Origin: Hofstenia miamia
Taxonomy: Eukaryota; Xenacoelomorpha; Acoela; Hofsteniidae
Assembly: GCA_900660155.1 (NCBI GenBank)
Contig: CABFPE010000442.1
Location: 412,142-476,141 of the forward strand
Reading direction: 5' to 3'
DNA: 64,000 nt
The notes beneath the pieces were generated by a model. The model was given only the letters and a program-made list of their open reading frames with translations. It did no database searches and had not been told where the DNA came from. Below, piece after piece: positions 1 through 9,735 of the stretch. The position numbers and the translations under genes are program-made. Numbering within the stretch: position 1 is the stretch's first letter; each line of letters opens with the position of its first letter.

Positions 1-620
1 TACCGCAATTTAGATGCCTTCCAGCAATAACGAGGTTAGCAAATGCCTCTGATTGAAGGAGACAATAGACAAATTTAATAGTACGATATGTATGATCATT
101 ATAAGCAAAGTGTAGAATAAATTACATTTTTGTCTTGTCATAAACACGTATGTGGGTTTTACCACGTACGTTTATTAAATATTATTATTAATATATATTT
201 TTACTTGGAAATATTTTTCGACCCCACTTTTTTAAACAAGTATGTAAAATAAATATATAAACTAAATTAATGTGGTATTTCCATAAAATAAGTATGTTAA
301 TAAAAAAACAAGTATGTAAAATAAGTATGTAAACTAAATTAATGTGATATTTCCAATGTCATGTATAAAAAGGAAAACCCACGTAAAAGTCTATAAATGT
401 GTAAAAAGTGACAAACCATATAAAGAGAAAAAAGTGTATAAAGTAGAAAACCCATGTAAAAGTATATAAATGTGTAAAAAGTGATAAAACATAAAAAGTA
501 AGTAAGTAAATGTGGGAAAGTAAAACTGAAAAGTAAGTAAGTAAATGTGGGAAAGTAAAACTAAAAAAGTAAGTAAGTAAATGCGGGAAAGTAAAACTAA
601 AAAAGCAAAAAAAATGCAAA
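1..620. repeat. Degenerate AT-rich tandem repeats
   Basis: No gene is seen. The stretch holds several short-period repeats. A ~47-bp unit beginning AAGTATGTAAAATAA occurs near 237 and 310. A unit with AACCCAYGTAAAAGT and ATAAATGTGTAAAAAGTG occurs at about 371 and 446, roughly 75 bp apart. Three copies of a ~36-bp unit containing AAGTAAGTAAGTAAATG then GGGAAAGTAAAACT lie at about 494-605. Long open frames on the minus strand here arise from the low-complexity repeat and have no protein-like composition. Confidence 0.7.
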
Positions 621-639
621 CTAAATTAGGCCACATACA

Positions 640-815
640 TAACACAAAAACTAGTAAAAGTATATCCATGACGTCAGTAAAACATCCCCCGGCAATATCC
701 ACGACGCCTCGGGTCAAAGGCCAACCCTCTCGACCAATCACAAAAAAGTGAGGCGGGCTACGAGCCACCTCTCGACCAATCAGAAAAAAGTGAGAAGGGG
801 TACGAGTCCCTTCTA
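640..815. promoter_or_regulatory. GC-richer island with a CRE and two CCAAT boxes
   Basis: A short GC-richer patch sits between AT-rich repeats and a LINE. It holds a perfect CRE palindrome TGACGTCA at 669-676. It also holds two ~43-bp tandem units at about 728-812, each with CTCGACCAATCA followed by AAAAAAGTGAG and TACGAG, so CCAATCA occurs twice. CRE and CCAAT boxes are typical promoter elements. No gene start is evident next to it, so the promoter reading is inference; it may be part of a mobile element. Confidence 0.3.
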
Positions 816-895
816 CTACTAGCGTCATTAAATTCACAAAAAACACCCATATAAAATTCACATAAATTACAAAAGAAATCTTGCAGGCTATGGAT

Positions 896-942
896 AAATT
901 ACTATAGTACTATTTCAATATCGAGTTATAGTATAGTAATTT
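896..942 (-). other. Hairpin in LINE 3'UTR
   Basis: AAATTACTATA at 896-906 is perfectly complementary to TATAGTAATTT at 932-942, giving an 11-bp stem with a 25-nt loop. It lies just downstream of the LINE C-terminal coding signature, the same place as the hairpin at 35848-35896 in another copy. A role in RT recognition of the 3' end is inference. Confidence 0.5.
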
Positions 943-1790
943 TTATAAAATTTGTATCCTAGCCATGATTTTTCAGAGATATATTTTTGCTTAAGGAAGA
1001 TTTTTAAATGCTTTTTAAAAGATTTCAATTTTTCAATATTTTTAATTTCTTTAGGTAGGGAATTCCAGGTTCGAATGGCGGCATTAATGAAGGATTTCTT
1101 TAAAACGTTTTTCTTATGCTTAACACATATAAAAAGCTTTGATCTTGAATTCTGTTTATGAGTAAATCCCGGTATTTTAATCTTATTATAAGGTGGTAGG
1201 TTTCTGATTAGCTTGAAGAATGTCAGACCATTTTACATTGGTCATTATCATTAAAATAATTTAAGTTCCGATCCCCGAAAAGTACTAAGACTTTATTTTC
1301 AGAATAGGCAAGTGATAATTCGTCTTCTAGTTGTTGAATAAAAGAATTAGAAAACTTCTTATGCGGATAGTAGGATACATTTAATAACTGCTTTTTAAAA
1401 CGCGAATTTTTGATTGGATTATAAATTGCAACCCATAAACTATCAAAATTTGATTCGTTATTACTCTTAATACCGTTGCGTATCTTGGGATTAAATGACT
1501 TTAGGATTAAAAATAATACACCTCCATCTTTGGATTTTCCTAACGCTTTTTTTCAAAATTCTATCCCTTCTAAATAGTGAATAAGTTTTATTAATCCTCC
1601 ATGAGCTATCTAGATCTTCGTTTTTTAACCAAGTTTCGGAAACTACGAGAATTAAATCGTTTTTAGAGCTTGAAATGAATTCCCTATATTCGAAATTTTT
1701 AATGCTTAGACTCTGAAAGTTTAAATGTACACAATTCACTATATCTGAGCCGGTATTCAATTTTTTGATACATGATTCAAAATTTAAGAT

Positions 1791-1814
1791 CGGACCGGGA
1801 TTAGTTTCAATGCC
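1791..1814 (-). other. 2A-like GIETNPGP motif before LINE endonuclease
   Basis: The minus-strand codons read GIETNPGP directly after the hydrophobic run FIYLIIFILLAVN and just before the endonuclease domain. The 2A ribosome-skipping consensus is D(V/I)ExNPGP; here Gly replaces the usual Asp, so skipping activity is uncertain. Equivalent motifs are at 8490-8513 and 33941-33964. Confidence 0.7.
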
Positions 1815-3149
1815 ATTTACCGCTAATAATATGAAAATTATAAGATATATAAAGAACGACTTTTTAAAATTTATTTTAATAGTACATATGCGCCTGAATG
1901 ACATTGTTAAAAATGTTCTTGAATAACACATAGTTGATCGATATGTACTGAAATAAAACTGTACTAGTAACAGCAAATCATACTCGTTAGATTTGAAAGT
2001 CGAAATAAGGAAAATAAAAGTAAAGAGTAATAATTTTGATTTGAGAACAGAATTAAATTTAAGTTCATAGTAATTTCTCCGTAGCCTGGGCGTACTAAAA
2101 CAAAAATAAAATAAATAATAAAACATAATTAAAAAAGCCATAGTACAAAAAAGTCCAGATAAAGTTGTGTACCTCATCGATGTAGAGAGGCGGTGCGGTG
2201 TTATAGATCGCAGCGGCGTATGATTGATGTACCCTGGACGAATGATGAAACAGATTGCGCGGTGGCCATGAACGAGGGGCGAAGCTTTCGTAGACCGCAG
2301 TCTTTCGACGTCGTGTGTTTGAAATGCGGTGCTTTGCGTTCTGTTATTTGAAAAATGGATTCCGTCTTTTGATAGGAGATTGCTATTGACGACCTTAGAA
2401 CATAAACAAAAATTTGTGAATAGCTTAAATACTGGGAAGTTTAATTTTTGAGAGAAGTTAAAAATAATTTTGTTCACTTTAACTATTTCGTTGTTACTCT
2501 GAAGTAACCTATTGCAGAAAGGAGGTAGTTCGCTGAAGAAAAGTCTTGTAGTATTAAACTTGTGCCTAATAACTTTAATAAGGTTCGAATACTTAGCTTC
2601 GTAATTTTCTGGATCCCTTAGTATGTTGTTTCGTCCGATTTATACAAAGACAGTTTTGATTTGTGTTTGGGGATATAATTCAAGCGTGTTTTGTAATTCA
2701 GAAATGCATGCTCCTGGATATGAGTGAACTGTGACTTCCTGGCTTTTAATTGAATTTTTCGATCTCAATTTCCTAAACTTAGAGCTACCTAACACTAAAA
2801 AATTTGTACCTGTTTCAATCTTACGTGGCTTCTTAGGAGAGCGAGACAAGCTACAGGATGTGGTCAGATTACTAGATGATTTTTCCGGATATTGTATTTG
2901 TGTAAATGCGTAGATGTGGATGACGTTGTAAACATGTTCGAGTGCTCTCTGAAGAATGTATGCAGCGATAGCAGTTCTTCTTTGCTGAGCGCTAGAAATG
3001 GCGCTACTAGTTTGCTATGCGTATCATTGGAATTGTCGTTCGCGTCAACGATGCTGTAAAGAGCAGAGCGGAGCTCACAACCAACTGCCTCGAATGAAAT
3101 CATCGCTGCCATATGGTGGTAATTTCTTGATAAGCTTAAAAAACGTTAA

Positions 3150-3720
3150 CAATATGATTAGCTGACTTGGGAAAAGGATAGATCTATTGAAATAAAATGC
3201 TTAGTTCAGGAAAAATTATTCTTTGAAACATTTATAGCCCATTTTAATTGGATATCGAGCTTTCTATAAAGAACATCTTTTAGTTCAGCAAATAATATAT
3301 TTGCATAACTTAGGTGACTTAAGTAAATAAATGAAAAAAATGATTTATGGCGTAGGCCAGTAATTGCATTATTATCATTATTATCTATGGGCAATTTTCG
3401 GACCATTGCATTAATGTGACATTCAAAATTTAGCTTAGAGTCAAAATTATACTCCTAAATACTAAAAATTGTCTACAGTTGGAATCTAAATATTGTTTAG
3501 GGTTCAGAGTTAATGCTGAAATATCTTAATTAGAGGTAATGGGCTGCAAAATATAAAATTCTGCTTTACTTTCATTTATGAGTAACATATACATATTGAA
3601 ATGCATAAACAATTTGTTGCAATTATATGCTACAGATTCCATTGCTAAATGCATTGATTTATGATAGTTGAATATGCAGGTATCATCGGCATATTAAATT
3701 AAATTACAATTACTTTGGTA
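3150..3720 (-). pseudogene. LINE reverse-transcriptase relic
   Basis: Minus-strand translation from 3720 gives YADDTCIF (the RT catalytic box), then LINESKAEFYILQP, and lower down the thumb-like SHLSYANILFAELKDVLYRK at 3206-3406. Order and spacing match the RT palm to thumb of the LINEs elsewhere in the window. It is broken by frameshifts and stops and has no ORF1 or endonuclease. The LINE at 870-3115 abuts it in the same orientation, so that younger copy may have inserted into this one. Confidence 0.6.
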
Positions 3721-3724
3721 AATT

Positions 3725-4315
3725 TAGCTTGCTTACATTAATCTTTTTTGCTTAAACTTTAAAATAATTAAAAACTAAAGCAGCCGATCAAAATCGATTA
3801 CATTGATGTTAAAAGCTTGGATACCAAGGTTCCATTAACTGCCATAGCCCAAAGTGCAATATTTTATTTTGTAATGTTTTTTGTACATTTTTGATGCCTT
3901 CAAGAGTTGCCATCAGTATATGATATATTGCTAACGTAACCTCTGAATAATGATTTTTTTCTTCTTCCTCTTCAATATCATTATTGTAAGAATATAAAAT
4001 CAAAATATTTAATTTACTGTGTTGTTTTTAGGAGTACAAAATACAATTATTTGATTTAGAAGAGTTTTTATTACAAACTTTTATAGCGCATTTTGGACTG
4101 GAAGATCTTTTTAGCATTAGGCTATGCAAATTAGCATGAAAATATTAGAATAGTTTGAATTACTCATAAAACAAGTGTGAAACATCAGAATTATTGCAAT
4201 TGATGGGAGACTTGGAATATCTTTCTAATATACACAGAATTTTCAAAAATCATGTAAAATCCATATTTTTCTATTTAGTTAGAAAAATTATCAATTTACC
4301 GAAATGTTAAAATTC
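3725..4315. other. No recognisable gene
   Basis: AT-rich sequence without a convincing coding or repeat signal. A 64-codon minus frame at 3809-4003 has no family resemblance and contains a low-complexity acidic run. Confidence 0.5.
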
Positions 4316-4317
4316 AA

Positions 4318-4790
4318 ACTTTAGTGGAGGCCAATGATATACTGATGCCGCCCTTACACATAATCGGCCTATTGAAGCGAATGGTTACGGTTCTTGACTA
4401 AGTCTAAATCATTTGAAATCTTACAAAAAACATTGCCAAAACTTTCAGATGCAGAAGTCAAAGCCTGTGTTTTTCCGATATTAAATAGATGATGAAAAAC
4501 GATGAATAATTCCGTAATTCATTCAATAAAGTAGAAAACGATGCTTGGGATAGTTTAAAAATGTCTCACGAAATGTTCATGGAAACAAGAAAGCCCTCTC
4601 ATATGCAGCGATAGTCAAAGACTTGGTTGCAAATTATAGTCTAATGAGTTGTCGAATGAGCTCGATAAAGCAGAACATGGTATCATATTCAGAACAAGGT
4701 AGCCGATTTCATCAAGGTATTATGAACTTTGAAAACGCTATCAAGAAAAATAGATTCGGGCTGCCGTTAGAGAAGCAAATCAGTAGTCTA
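4318..4790 (+). pseudogene. Relic of an unclassified repeat-borne invertebrate protein
   Basis: Broken plus-strand reading shows blocks MPPLHI, LPKLSDAEVKA, FRNSFNKVENDAWDSLK and GSRFHQGIMNFENAI. In that order they match a large multi-copy protein family I remember from many invertebrate genomes, with blocks like LPPLHIKLGLMK, AW.AFK and GERFHQDI. I do not know a settled transposon class for that family, so the element type is left open. The copy is old and clearly broken in several places. Around it I see no terminal repeats. Confidence 0.5.
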
Positions 4791-4859
4791 AACAAAGAAA
4801 AGGAAGCAAACATATTTTTTAATGTATGTGTTTTCAAATTCAAATTTCATTAAATCTTT

Positions 4860-5260
4860 GGATACATTTCATATCGATTCTTATAATCTTTGAAATTTTC
4901 AATACAATTAGTTTGTGTGATATTTAACTATTTCATGACAAATATTATTCTAATTTAATGCATTTGAGTATAAAAAGTAGTAATTTTAAATATAAAAGCA
5001 GATATTTGTACATACTTCAACTAATATTGTGCATCCTCCATTTAAGTGTATGCTTTTGAATTCTCCAAATAACATCACCAAGTAAATCTTCATTGTTAAA
5101 GTTTATTTTAAAGCTACGATATCTTCTTTAAGAAATCCTAAAATTTAAAGAAACTTGAATTAGCGGGTCAAAACTAATGGAAACTTATCAGAAGAAGAAG
5201 AAAAATCTATATTCAGAAATTGCTTTAACAATAAATAGAAATACTGATAACAAATTCTGA
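4860..5260. other. No recognisable gene
   Basis: AT-rich spacer between the relic at 4318 and the LINE 3' end at 5268. Nothing supportable is seen. Confidence 0.5.
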
Positions 5261-5267
5261 AAGCGTC

Positions 5268-5650
5268 AAGAAAGTAATACAAAATTAAACAAAAAAAAGA
5301 AAACAACGAATATTTACAAATAAAAAGTGGTTAACTTGGGCTATGACGATTGCTAGTTTCTATTAATAGAGTAATCAGGATTGTAAAATTTATAACCTCG
5401 CCATTTCAGTTTTTTTATATTATAAGTGCAAAAATATTTTTTAATATCCATTTTAAAGTTTTTTAATCTACTTTTTTGTTTAATATATTTTGGTAAATCA
5501 TTCCACATATTTATAGCTGTGTTTAAAAATGATTTTTTCATTATTCGCTTCTTATACCTAATAGGTTCAATTATATGTGTTCTTTTATTTTGTTTATTGA
5601 CTAATTTTGCAGCAAGAAAGTCATTTTTGTAATATGGGAAGGTATTGTTA
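5268..5650 (-). mobile_element. 5'-truncated LINE, 3' end only
   Basis: The minus strand encodes an intact C-terminal segment at 5541-5353 with SFLNTAINMWNDLPKYIK and LKWRGYKFYNPDYSINRN, preceded by FPYYKNDFLAAKLVNKQNKR. The ~195-bp 3' end (5268-5460) is nearly identical to plus-strand 35465-35640, including the UTR after the stop. That similarity implies recent mobilisation of this subfamily. It stands head to head with the LINE that starts near 5650. Confidence 0.7.
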
Positions 5651-7900
5651 ACTATTTAGTAAGTGTTAACTATTTGGTAAGTGTAAGTGTAAATGATTCC
5701 GTCGCGTCCAGTCGGTAGTGAGGATTTCATAACGGGAGAACGGAGCCACATTACATCTGTAAAGTTACTCGCACCATTCAGCAATCTTTCCAAAGAGGAT
5801 TTACTTACCATTCATAAGCTGCTTTACGAACTACAGGAAGATACTGCTATACAGTTGAATCAAGAAATTCAAGTCAACTCTACAGTATCAAACAGTGAAC
5901 AGCAGACAGTGGATTGTGTAACACCTTCTAAGACCCCCACACTCGACAGCCAAAAAAATTCAGAAGTGATGCCGACATTTTATTCATTGGTACTTCGATG
6001 TTCAAATACTTCAAATACTGAACACTGGAGGAATTTCCTGGACAAAAAAACTATGTCGCAATTGCTTGCTTAGATATTTCTAAAGCTTTTGACTCAATCA
6101 ATCATAAAATATTATACGAAAAACTAAAACATATAGGTATGGATAATGATAGTGTTCGCTTTATAACAAATTATCTTACAAATAGAGTTCAACGGGTAAA
6201 AGCCAATAAAGTTTATTCGAATTGGCTTCCTATCAAAAATGGTATACCGCAGGGAACTATTCTAGGCCCACTACTATTTAATATTTATATAAATGATATG
6301 AAGTATCATACCAAGACCAATCTCATACAATATGCAGATGATACCTGTGTATTTTATGCAGACAAATCTGATGATAAGGCAATAAATGAAATTGAGTTAA
6401 CCTGTCGATCATTATGCAATTACTTTTCAATGCATAAATTACGAATTAATGCCGAAAAAACTGAATTTTGTTTACTTAAGCCTCATAATTTTGAAAAAAG
6501 TCGTCCTAAAAAAATTTTAATAGTAAAAAATACCAAAATTCCCGAAGTTACTTCTTTTAAATATTTAGGGGTTACTTTTGACTCAAATTTATTATTTAAT
6601 GAACANAAAAAAACTATGTCGCAATTGCTTGCTTAGATATTTCTAAAGCTTTTGACTCAATCAATCATAAAATATTATACGAAAAACTAAAACATATAGG
6701 TATGGATAATGATAGTGTTCGCTTTATAACAAATTATCGTACAAATAGAATTCAACGGATAAAAGCCAATAAAGTTTATTCGAATTGGCTTCCTATCAAA
6801 AATGGTATACCGCAGGGAACTATTCTAGGCCCACTACTATTTAATATTTATATAAATGATATGAAGTATCATACCAAGACCAATCTCATACAATATGCAG
6901 ATGATACCTGTGTATTTTATGCAGACAAATCTGATGATAAGGCAATAAATGAAATTGAGTTAACCTGTCGATCATTATGCAATTACTTTTCAATGCATAA
7001 ATTACGAATTAATGCCGAAAAAACTGAATTTTGTTTACTTAAGCCTCATAATTTTGAAAAAAATCGTCCTAAAAAAATTTTAATTGTAGAAAATACCAAA
7101 ATTCCCGAAGTTACTTCTTAAATATTTAGGGGTTACTTTTGACTCAAATTTATTATTTAATGAACATGTTAAATCATTAAAAAAGAAAATTGCTATTGGT
7201 ATAAAAACAATAGGCCACGTTCTAAGGCAACTACCAGAAAATGCAATTGTACAACTTCTCCATCCATTGGCAATTAGCCACTTAATTATAGTAGTATTCT
7301 ATTTTCAAACATACGCGAAGAACTAATTAAAAAGCTCGAAACTCAATATAAAGGGGCCATTAATGTTTGTAAATGAAGTTCTAGTGCTTTAAAAAATATA
7401 TTTATAAATCAATCCCAAGCCCTAAGCAGTTAATTCAAATAAATACCTCCACTAAATTTTATAAAATTGCTTCCACCCTAAAATTACATAAAAATCCCAG
7501 AATTTTCCAACAAGATCAACGAAAGAACAAAAAGATTTACTGTAAACAAGTATTAATCTAAAATAAAGCGAAATTCTTTTATAAATAATGCAATAAGGTA
7601 ATGGAATGAATTTCCCCAAGAGATCAAATGTATTAAAAATGTAAAACACTTTCGCAAACATGTTAAGGAATTAATTCAAAAGCAAAAGTTCATCTGTGGA
7701 AAAGCATGGATAGGCTACAAATTTTATAATACTGATTATACTACTATAAGACTATAATATCCGTAGCCTAAAATGACGCTTTTCTTGTATATATTTCATG
7801 TCTTTTTTATTTTTGTACATTATTGACGCCATTTAGAGAATTTATCAGTTTCTGAAATAGTAAATAAAAGTATCTAAATATAGAATATCTTATCTTATTT
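5650..7900 (+). pseudogene. CR1/Jockey-group LINE with ORF1 fused to RT and a duplicated RT block
   Basis: The 5' end carries short GTTAACTATTTRGTAAGT tandem units, then an ORF1 N-terminus from ATG 5693 with VKLLAPFSNLSKEDLLTIHK. After ~110 residues it jumps straight into RT sequence (TEHWRNFLDKKNYVAIAC, then DISKAFD), so the rest of ORF1, the endonuclease and the RT fingers are deleted. A 7-A run at 6044-6050 shifts the frame. RT boxes GIPQGTILGPLLFN and QYADDTCVF occur twice because the block is duplicated around an N at 6606. The C-terminal tail (RWNEFPQEIK, then GYKFY) lies at about 7590-7740, and the 3'UTR near 7825 has the TTGACGCCATTT motif shared with other copies. Confidence 0.75.
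6044..7166 (+). repeat. 560-bp direct duplication separated by one N
   Basis: Positions 6044-6605 and 6607-7166 are about 98% identical and meet at a single N (6606). Both begin at the same 7-A run and end at the same TTAATGAACA. Differences are a few substitutions and a 2-nt indel. This geometry suggests two haplotypes or overlapping contigs joined end to end rather than a real tandem duplication. The same arrangement recurs at 53052-53266. Confidence 0.75.
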
Positions 7901-8129
7901 TGAAGAACGTCGTTAAGACATTTATATGGATGTAACATTGCGGATGTAGAAACAATTTTCAATGTTTTCTATATTCATTATTCTTATTAAAGCTATGATT
8001 ATTTACTGCTACTTTGATAGCAAAATTTAGATGGACTTGGAATTTCCTGAGAAATTTTTGGTTTATATCTGTGTAGAGTATATTGACAGAGTTAAAATGA
8101 CTTAATATTAGAGCATATATTAATTGAAT

Positions 8130-8660
8130 TTTTGCTTTAGTTGGAAATTTTTAATTAATAAGACGAAGCAGAAATTCTAGAAGGAATTTTTTTATTTATT
8201 AGTGAAATATTGAAAATTTTGAGAAAATTGCCAAGCTTACTTTTTTCGTTATTGTTTAGAAGACTTACATTCCAGTCTCCCATTACCATTATATTCTTAT
8301 TAAAATGATTGTAATTATCATTTCAGTTATGCCCAGAATAAAGTTTGAATCCAGTTCAGAAATGAATTGTCTAAATTCCGAATTTTTTATTGAGAGAGTC
8401 TGAAAATGTATGTGAATATATATAAAAGAATTAGTTGAATGCATTATATTTGATAATTCTGAGTATTCGTAAATATTATCGGCTTTGGAAGGCCCGGGAT
8501 TAATCTCGATGCCGGATATAAGTAACATTGTTAGTACTAGAAAGTAGAATAAAGAATATTTTGTTGTTTTAATGAAAATTCATTTTTTAAATATCTTGCA
8601 TGTATTCATGCTGTTTCTTAAATTATGTTTATATATAGGTAAGGTTTCTCTAACACAGGT
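8130..8660 (-). pseudogene. LINE ORF2 N-terminal fragment with 2A-like motif
   Basis: Minus-strand reading gives YSLFYFLVLTMLLIS followed by GIEINPGP at 8490-8513, then an endonuclease N-terminus with IHFQTLSIKNSEFRQFI and, further on, VMGDWNVSLLNN (the GDxN endonuclease box) near 8265. RT and 3' end are absent. It is the same arrangement as at 1800 and 33941: hydrophobic leader, NPGP, endonuclease. The fragment is cut by frameshifts. Confidence 0.65.
8490..8513 (-). other. 2A-like GIEINPGP motif
   Basis: Codons GIEINPGP follow a ~15-residue hydrophobic run on the minus strand. The Asp of the 2A consensus is Gly here, as in the other two LINE copies. Confidence 0.65.
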
Positions 8661-8838
8661 AATATTGAATTTTGAGTTAAGAATAATTAGAATTAAATAT
8701 ATGAAAGTGAGTTATTAGCTATAGCATAAATTAGGTGAAATTGTATGGTTGGAAAATATTTAACTTAATATTTAAAATCATATTTAACTTTGAAAGAAAA
8801 AAGAATATATTCGCATTGCTGATCACTAGATATTAATA

Positions 8839-9714
8839 ATGAAAACAAAAAAGAAAAAAGAAATTATTGGAATTGATGAAAATGGTGATTTTATTTCTCA
8901 ATCAGCCTCAGATAACGGCACGTGCAGCATCTGCAAGGAACACGGGGATGCAGAGCTCAACTGGGTTTGCTGCGAAAGGTGTCAAGGTTGGATACATGCT
9001 CCATGTGCGAACATCGACAACAATGTATTTATGATGATTAAAGACATTCCTTCCCTACTATTTATCTGTGAAAACTGCCTGAAAGCTCCACGGAAAACTG
9101 TATTCTCTGAAATTGACAAAGTGAAATTCAAACAGGATATCGTCGACAATGTATCAAAGACTGTACGTGAGGCTATGGAAACCAACCTGCAAAATGCCGC
9201 AATTGAAAAGAAAATTGATGAAGTTGCCTCTCTCAATTGGAAGTCACTTTCCAATACCGCACCAGTGGCCCAAAAGGTGCGCACTGCTGATGAATGCTCC
9301 GTCCGGATTCGTGGTATCCCCGAACCAACAGGTAAGGCATTTGAACAATTGGTGTCTGACAAGAAGCAAGTGGAAGAATTGATTACTCACATGGATGTGG
9401 ACTGCACGGTCACGGACATCCGTCGCTTGGGTCAACAAAAAAAGGGTTATACACGTCCACTCCTCGTAAAACTAGATAGTGTATGGAATAAACGGAAACT
9501 TTTGGCCTCTCTTTACAAACTGAAATCCTTCAATAATTTCCGCCCATCTATCGGACCGGACCTTTCACCGGATCAAATCGAGAAGGAGAAGAATTGTCTT
9601 AAACAACGGTGGGAGTTGATTAACTCAGAAGGTATTGACAGAAGAAACATCCGCATCAGAAATTTCAAAATAGAGGTCTACAACATCAGAGCGAAAATAT
9701 GGGAGCAAATGTGA
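8839..9714 (+). CDS. LINE ORF1: PHD finger plus RNA-binding-type domain (291 aa)
   Basis: ORF1 proteins of CR1/Jockey-group LINEs bind element RNA and act as chaperones in the RNP. The N-terminus holds a complete C4HC3 PHD-type zinc finger: C29, C32, C45, C48, H53, C56, C77 and C80, with W51 in the usual place before the histidine. Residues ~85-150 are helical and charged, likely oligomerising. From ~151 (CSVRIRGIPEPTG, DIRRLGQQKKG, PLLVKL) the pattern resembles the RRM-like and C-terminal fold of LINE ORF1. The ATG at 8839 follows an in-frame AT-rich leader and precedes a basic KTKKKKE run. The ORF ends in ATG TGA, and the next ORF is in the same frame seven codons later. Confidence 0.85.
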   Translation: MKTKKKKEIIGIDENGDFISQSASDNGTCSICKEHGDAELNWVCCERCQGWIHAPCANIDNNVFMMIKDIPSLLFICENCLKAPRKTVFSEIDKVKFKQDIVDNVSKTVREAMETNLQNAAIEKKIDEVASLNWKSLSNTAPVAQKVRTADECSVRIRGIPEPTGKAFEQLVSDKKQVEELITHMDVDCTVTDIRRLGQQKKGYTRPLLVKLDSVWNKRKLLASLYKLKSFNNFRPSIGPDLSPDQIEKEKNCLKQRWELINSEGIDRRNIRIRNFKIEVYNIRAKIWEQM

Positions 9715-9717
9715 CTA
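9712..9717 (+). promoter_or_regulatory. TGA-CTA stop context between same-frame ORFs
   Basis: ORF1 stops at TGA 9712-9714, followed directly by CTA. UGA-CUA is an established efficient stop-codon read-through context in eukaryotes. The ATG of ORF2 at 9736 is in the same frame, and no other stop lies between them. Read-through would yield an ORF1-ORF2 fusion; reinitiation at 9736 is the alternative. Confidence 0.5.
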
Positions 9718-9735
9718 CAGACTCAACCCAACGTA

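Larger units (their letters stand above)
870..3115 (-). pseudogene. CR1/Jockey-group LINE, SGNH-type ORF1, internally deleted
   Basis: Read 3115 to 870 on the minus strand. The 5' part (3112-2864) has an ORF1 N-terminus with the motif LVAPFLALSKEELLSLH, shared with the LINE at 5693. Next comes an SGNH-hydrolase-like ORF1 domain: a VLGSSKFRKL block, an IGRNN block in place of the usual GxND, and DGIHFSNN near 2350, matching the catalytic DxxH of ORF1 esterase domains. Then a hydrophobic stretch ends in a 2A-like GIETNPGP and leads into an endonuclease N-terminus (HLNFQSLSIKN, VSETWLKNED). Most of the endonuclease and RT is missing; the tail resumes near 1110 with SFINAAIRTWNSLPKEIKN and WLGYKFY, the conserved C-terminal signature of the LINEs here. 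Several stops interrupt it. It is a dead copy. Confidence 0.75.

Noticed and set aside
359-861. Two minus-strand frames of 86 and 156 codons
   Set aside because: They read through tandem AT-rich repeats and give Phe/Leu/Tyr-rich low-complexity peptides; shadows of the repeat.
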